From: Desulfovibrio sp.
Lineage (GTDB): Bacteria; Desulfobacterota; Desulfovibrionia; Desulfovibrionales; Desulfovibrionaceae
DNA: 46,131 nucleotides
NCBI GenBank assembly: GCA_017454855.1
Contig: JAFTCE010000158.1
Coordinates: forward strand, 1 to 46,131
Direction of reading: 5' to 3'
Shown here: positions 43,589-46,131 of the stretch, piece after piece
Layout: every line of letters begins with the position of its first letter
How positions within the stretch are numbered: position 1 is the first letter of the stretch
Notes under the pieces: model-generated
The model's input: the letters and a program-made list of their open reading frames with translations, nothing else
Database searches by the model: none
Told to the model about the DNA's origin: nothing
Made by a program: the position numbers and the translations under genes

Positions 43589-43617
43589 TTGACATGAATC
43601 CGTGAATAATTTATTAT
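43589..43617 (+). promoter_or_regulatory. Near-consensus sigma-70 promoter with long leader
   Basis: TTGACA (43589-43594), 17 bases, TATTAT (43612-43617). It is the best promoter match seen in the window. The next real start codon in this direction is at 44013, so the transcript would have a leader of about 390 bases. Confidence 0.6.
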
Positions 43618-43788
43618 AATTGAAAAATAAAACAATATTATCGAATTTATAATTAATATAAATTATTGAATATTTTTACATTTGATTTTTCTTCTCATCC
43701 TTCACCCAAGGGGTGAAAGGTATGAATATGTTTTTGTCTTTATTTTCAATATATTATGGAAATTTTTATTAGGGTACTCACGGATTCA
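43595..43788. repeat. AT-rich segment bounded by 11-base inverted repeats
   Basis: TGAATCCGTGA (43595-43605) and TCACGGATTCA (43778-43788) are exact reverse complements enclosing 172 bases of very AT-rich sequence. The left arm lies in the spacer of the consensus promoter. No target duplication is apparent. Inside is a hairpin TTCACCC/GGGTGAA (43701-43717). A small non-autonomous element (MITE-like) or a long-range stem in the leader are both possible. Confidence 0.4.
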
Positions 43789-44012
43789 GGGTGGAAAAAT
43801 TCCCTCCAATTGAGAAGCACAAACTTTTTGTCACATAACAGCCTTCCACATGATGGGCTACTGAATAGCTACGAAAATACACTGACGATGGCAAGGTCTA
43901 TGCGCTAAAAACATTTACTATTGGTTATGTCTGCGTAGCGAGTGAAAAGATACAGTAATTCCTGAATATGAAACGTAGTGCCTGTCGCTTTTTGGCAGTT
44001 AAGTTGGAAACC
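43789..44012. other. Leader of the Sel1 operon
   Basis: No ORF with a good start is present apart from a 15-codon in-frame extension of the Sel1 gene starting at 43968. The segment is of intermediate GC content. I see no known riboswitch fold. Confidence 0.4.
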
Positions 44013-44627
44013 ATGCAGAGAAATTTCATCTTAAGTCTAATATTTTTATTCATCATAGGCTGTACGAGTAAAAATCATTACGTTTCGTTAATTAATGCGG
44101 CAATTGATGATAATAACCTCGGTTGTAATTATGAGGTGCAAGGCAATTATGCAGCGGCCATAGAGTATTATCAAAAGTCTGCCAACCAAGGATTTTATGG
44201 TGCCAAGGTAAATCTAGCTCGTTGCTATTATTTTGGATTGGGAGTACGAAAGGATTTTAACTATGCGCTGCATCTGGCACAACAAGGTGCGCGGTACGGG
44301 GACTCGAATGCACAATATATCATCGGCCATGCATTACTTTTTGGCAACGGCATACGTAAGAATCCTCAAAACGCTTTTTATTGGCTTCAGGCCGCTGCCA
44401 ATAATGGCCATCGTGACGCCCGTATCCTACTGGATCAAATCAGCCAGGTACAATGGCAGCAGTATATAGAGCAGCTTCAAAAAAATCAGGAACATCTGTT
44501 ACAACAGCGAAACGCTGTGCGGTATTCTGTACCTCGCAACATGCCGCAGCGCCCGGCTCCGAGAAAGGTGACGAGAGTTCCTGAACACATGCCAGTTCCC
44601 ATTGAAGATGCACCAGACAAGTTGTAG
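44013..44627 (+). CDS. Sel1-repeat lipoprotein
   Basis: 204 residues from ATG 44013; the alternative ATG 43968 would bury the signal peptide. MQRNFILSLIFLFIIGC is a lipoprotein signal peptide with lipobox IIGC, so the mature protein begins with a lipidated Cys. Residues ~30-140 hold about three Sel1-like repeats (YEVQGNYAAAIEYYQKSANQG, ARCYYFGLGVRKDFNYALHLA, GHALLFGNGIRKNPQNAFYWL). The C-terminal ~60 residues are Gln/Arg/Pro-rich and probably disordered. Sel1 repeats mediate protein contacts, so this may be an envelope adaptor. It ends two bases before the FHA-protease start, implying a common operon. The AT-rich codon use differs from the core genes. Confidence 0.85.
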   Translation: MQRNFILSLIFLFIIGCTSKNHYVSLINAAIDDNNLGCNYEVQGNYAAAIEYYQKSANQGFYGAKVNLARCYYFGLGVRKDFNYALHLAQQGARYGDSNAQYIIGHALLFGNGIRKNPQNAFYWLQAAANNGHRDARILLDQISQVQWQQYIEQLQKNQEHLLQQRNAVRYSVPRNMPQRPAPRKVTRVPEHMPVPIEDAPDKL

Positions 44628-44629
44628 AT

Positions 44630-45751
44630 ATGCTTTGCCCGAAGTGCCATAAAGTCGTTGTCCCCGGGGGAAGATTCTGCGGCTCGTGCGGTACAGATTT
44701 GACTGGAAAGCCCGTTGTCGGCGGCAAAGTTCATGCACTCCTGACAGTTACTGTTGGTCGCAGCAAGGAATGCGATGTAATCTTTTCTGATCAAAGCGTA
44801 TCACGGAAGCATTGTTCTGTTGAGATGCTGTCCGACGGGACATTCTTTCTGCGCGATCTCCAATCGAAGAACGGCACATTCGTCGACAACGTTCAGATCA
44901 AACAGAAGCACATAACGACTTCCAGCAGAATCAGGCTAGGCAACGTGAATATTGCTGGGGCTGATATCATATCGCGCATTGAGATCAAATGCCCCGTCGT
45001 TACTACAAAACGGGCCTCGGACAATACACTATTTTACATCATGGGTGTGATCGCTGCTGCAGCCCTTCTCATTTTTTTCGTCCACTCATCCAAAAATGTC
45101 CTTACAGTCCCAAACCATCCGTCCGTGTCTGTTTCGCCCCAGCAATCTTCTTCCGTAGATTGGATGCGAGATGTTGAAAAAAGCACTGTCATCATCGTCG
45201 GCATACTGCCTGACGGCAAGTACACATGTGGAAGTGGCTTCTTTGTCAATGGGCGAACGGTAATTACAAACAGGCATGTTATTAGAAATGCCCATGTCAT
45301 CAATCTCGGTAACAGGATTATCGGCAGTTACACTGCGCGTATTATTGCCATTTCACAAGAACTTTCTATGGACTTTGCTGCACTGGATGTTGGTAAGGAT
45401 GTTGCTGTCCCCTTGCCGCTCACTACAAGTATCAAAAGAAATGACAAGGTATATGCATGGGGATATCCTGGTATTCTTGTAGGCATGATACAATGGAATG
45501 GCTTGCCGGAAGTTGTGTCAACATCAGGGGAAATCAATGTCATCCGCAACGGGGTCACAAGTATTCTCGTCCATAGCGCAAAAATATCTCCTGGCAGCAG
45601 TGGTGGACCTCTTGTTAATGTAAAAGGATATGTTATTGGCATAAATACATTTATGTTGGGTGATGAAAATGGACGATATTACGTTTCGTATACTTCAAAA
45701 GACATCATAAATTTTCTCAAAACAAACGAGATTAAATACAACGTGCAATAG
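44630..45751 (+). CDS. Zinc-ribbon / FHA / transmembrane / trypsin-like protease
   Basis: 373 residues. An N-terminal zinc ribbon (Cys3, Cys6, Cys17, Cys20) is followed by an FHA domain (about 38-112) with GRS (43-45), SRKH (58-61) and NG (81-82), the phosphothreonine-binding residues. A single membrane helix (about 133-151) leads to an S1 trypsin-like domain (about 180-365) with His216 (ITNRHVI), Asp248 (SMDFAAL) and Ser324 (PGSSGGPLV). All three catalytic residues are present. With no signal peptide, the FHA part should be cytoplasmic and the protease periplasmic. The likely job is phosphorylation-controlled proteolysis across the inner membrane. No kinase gene is in the window. It is cotranscribed with the Sel1 lipoprotein and the small secreted protein. 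Confidence 0.9.
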   Translation: MLCPKCHKVVVPGGRFCGSCGTDLTGKPVVGGKVHALLTVTVGRSKECDVIFSDQSVSRKHCSVEMLSDGTFFLRDLQSKNGTFVDNVQIKQKHITTSSRIRLGNVNIAGADIISRIEIKCPVVTTKRASDNTLFYIMGVIAAAALLIFFVHSSKNVLTVPNHPSVSVSPQQSSSVDWMRDVEKSTVIIVGILPDGKYTCGSGFFVNGRTVITNRHVIRNAHVINLGNRIIGSYTARIIAISQELSMDFAALDVGKDVAVPLPLTTSIKRNDKVYAWGYPGILVGMIQWNGLPEVVSTSGEINVIRNGVTSILVHSAKISPGSSGGPLVNVKGYVIGINTFMLGDENGRYYVSYTSKDIINFLKTNEIKYNVQ

Positions 45752-45760
45752 GAGAAATCA

Positions 45761-46006
45761 ATGCCACTAAATCTTATAATGTCATGCATTTGTTTGTTGC
45801 TAATGATGGATTCTGCCATTGCTAATGAAAACGTAATTGTTACACTCGATACTTATGAATGGCCATTGCTCACTATTGATTATAAACGTCCAGCATCACC
45901 ACTTAATGATATCTATATTACAGTTACCGGGATAAACAAAAAAATTCAGCCGACAAAAATTCAGAAGATTCTGGATGTGGAGCAACAAAACTTGCTTTTC
46001 GCGTAA
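45761..46006 (+). CDS. Small secreted protein of unknown function
   Basis: 81 residues, nine bases after the protease gene, with AGGAGA upstream. MPLNLIMSCICLLLMMDSAIANE is a Sec signal peptide with a likely cleavage after IANA-like SAIA. It also has a Cys at position 9 and 11, inside the hydrophobic segment, so a lipoprotein is less likely. The mature ~60 residues (NVIVTLDTYEWPLLTIDYKRP ...) have beta-strand character and no cysteine. No family recognised. Its place in the operon makes it a candidate substrate, inhibitor or partner of the protease. It is AT-rich like its two neighbours. Confidence 0.7.
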   Translation: MPLNLIMSCICLLLMMDSAIANENVIVTLDTYEWPLLTIDYKRPASPLNDIYITVTGINKKIQPTKIQKILDVEQQNLLFA

Positions 46007-46057
46007 GCGTCCAAACAACCGCATCTAGCTGAGCGTGTGCTAGTATGATAAAGGAAG

Positions 46058-46087
46058 GGGCAAGTCAGCAATCACGCTGGCTTGCCC
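46058..46087 (+). terminator. Hairpin ending the FHA-protease operon
   Basis: GGGCAAGTCAGC (46058-46069) pairs with GCTGGCTTGCCC (46076-46087) through twelve pairs including one G-U. No strong T tract follows, so termination is probable but not certain. Confidence 0.5.
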
Positions 46088-46131
46088 ACGTTGTCATTAC
46101 AATAGGTATAAAGGAATAGGTTAGTGCTGCC

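Noticed and set aside
43733..43770. 16-codon ORF (MNMFLSLFSIYYGNFY) in the Sel1 leader
   Set aside because: Has an AAAGG upstream, but it is too short and AT-driven to claim as a leader peptide without conservation data.
1..46131. CRISPR array, rRNA, prophage or complete insertion sequence
   Set aside because: No regularly spaced repeats, transposase, integrase or rRNA sequence was seen on either strand.

Overview
The window looks like chromosomal DNA of a sulfate- or sulfite-respiring member of the Desulfovibrionaceae. The evidence is a dsrC gene with both C-terminal redox cysteines, a complete eight-gene coo-type (CooMKLXUH-HypA-CooF) membrane [NiFe]-hydrogenase operon in the order I recall from Desulfovibrio vulgaris, and a Gram-negative envelope cluster (lolC/E, lolD, bamA, amidase, ompH/skp, fabZ). 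The species cannot be named from sequence alone. Most of the window is moderately GC-rich; the right end is clearly AT-richer.

Left end (1-5.05 kb, minus strand): an accessory, probably anti-phage, locus. It has a 1188-residue XRE-HTH/SNF2-helicase/DUF3883 protein, a frameshifted remnant of a DUF1016 (YhcG-type) gene, and the first 388 codons of a DUF1156 (COG1743) adenine-specific DNA methyltransferase that runs off the window. A candidate promoter with an inverted repeat precedes the helicase.

Core block A (5.4-15.2 kb, plus strand): rplU, rpmA, terminator, obgE, proB, yajC, secD, secF. It is followed by a 900-residue TPR-like protein that carries a CCHC zinc-knuckle motif and a C-terminal membrane anchor, then a small unknown protein.

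Core block B (15.4-25.2 kb, minus strand, transcribed right to left): lysS, lolC/E, lolD, bamA, an AmiC-type amidase, ompH/skp, terminator, fabZ. Apart from lysS this block is devoted to lipoprotein export, outer-membrane protein assembly, peptidoglycan cleavage and fatty-acid synthesis.

Energy block (25.4-34.1 kb, minus strand): the coo hydrogenase operon, with overlapping or nearly touching genes, a candidate promoter and structured leader upstream, and a terminator downstream. Upstream of it lie trmI, a class A penicillin-binding protein, dsrC, a CBS-ACT protein and, on the plus strand, a DUF5131 protein and a divergent LarC-like protein.

Right end (41.2-46.1 kb, plus strand): a second accessory region. 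It holds a macro-domain protein with a novel-looking C-terminal half, a von Willebrand A protein, then an AT-rich three-gene operon: Sel1-repeat lipoprotein, zinc-ribbon/FHA/transmembrane/trypsin-like protease, and a small secreted protein. A consensus promoter lies about 390 bases upstream of that operon and overlaps one arm of an 11-base inverted repeat bounding a 194-base AT-rich segment. The macro/VWA pair and the FHA-protease operon are the best candidates for undescribed systems. I found no rRNA, tRNA, CRISPR array or intact insertion sequence.
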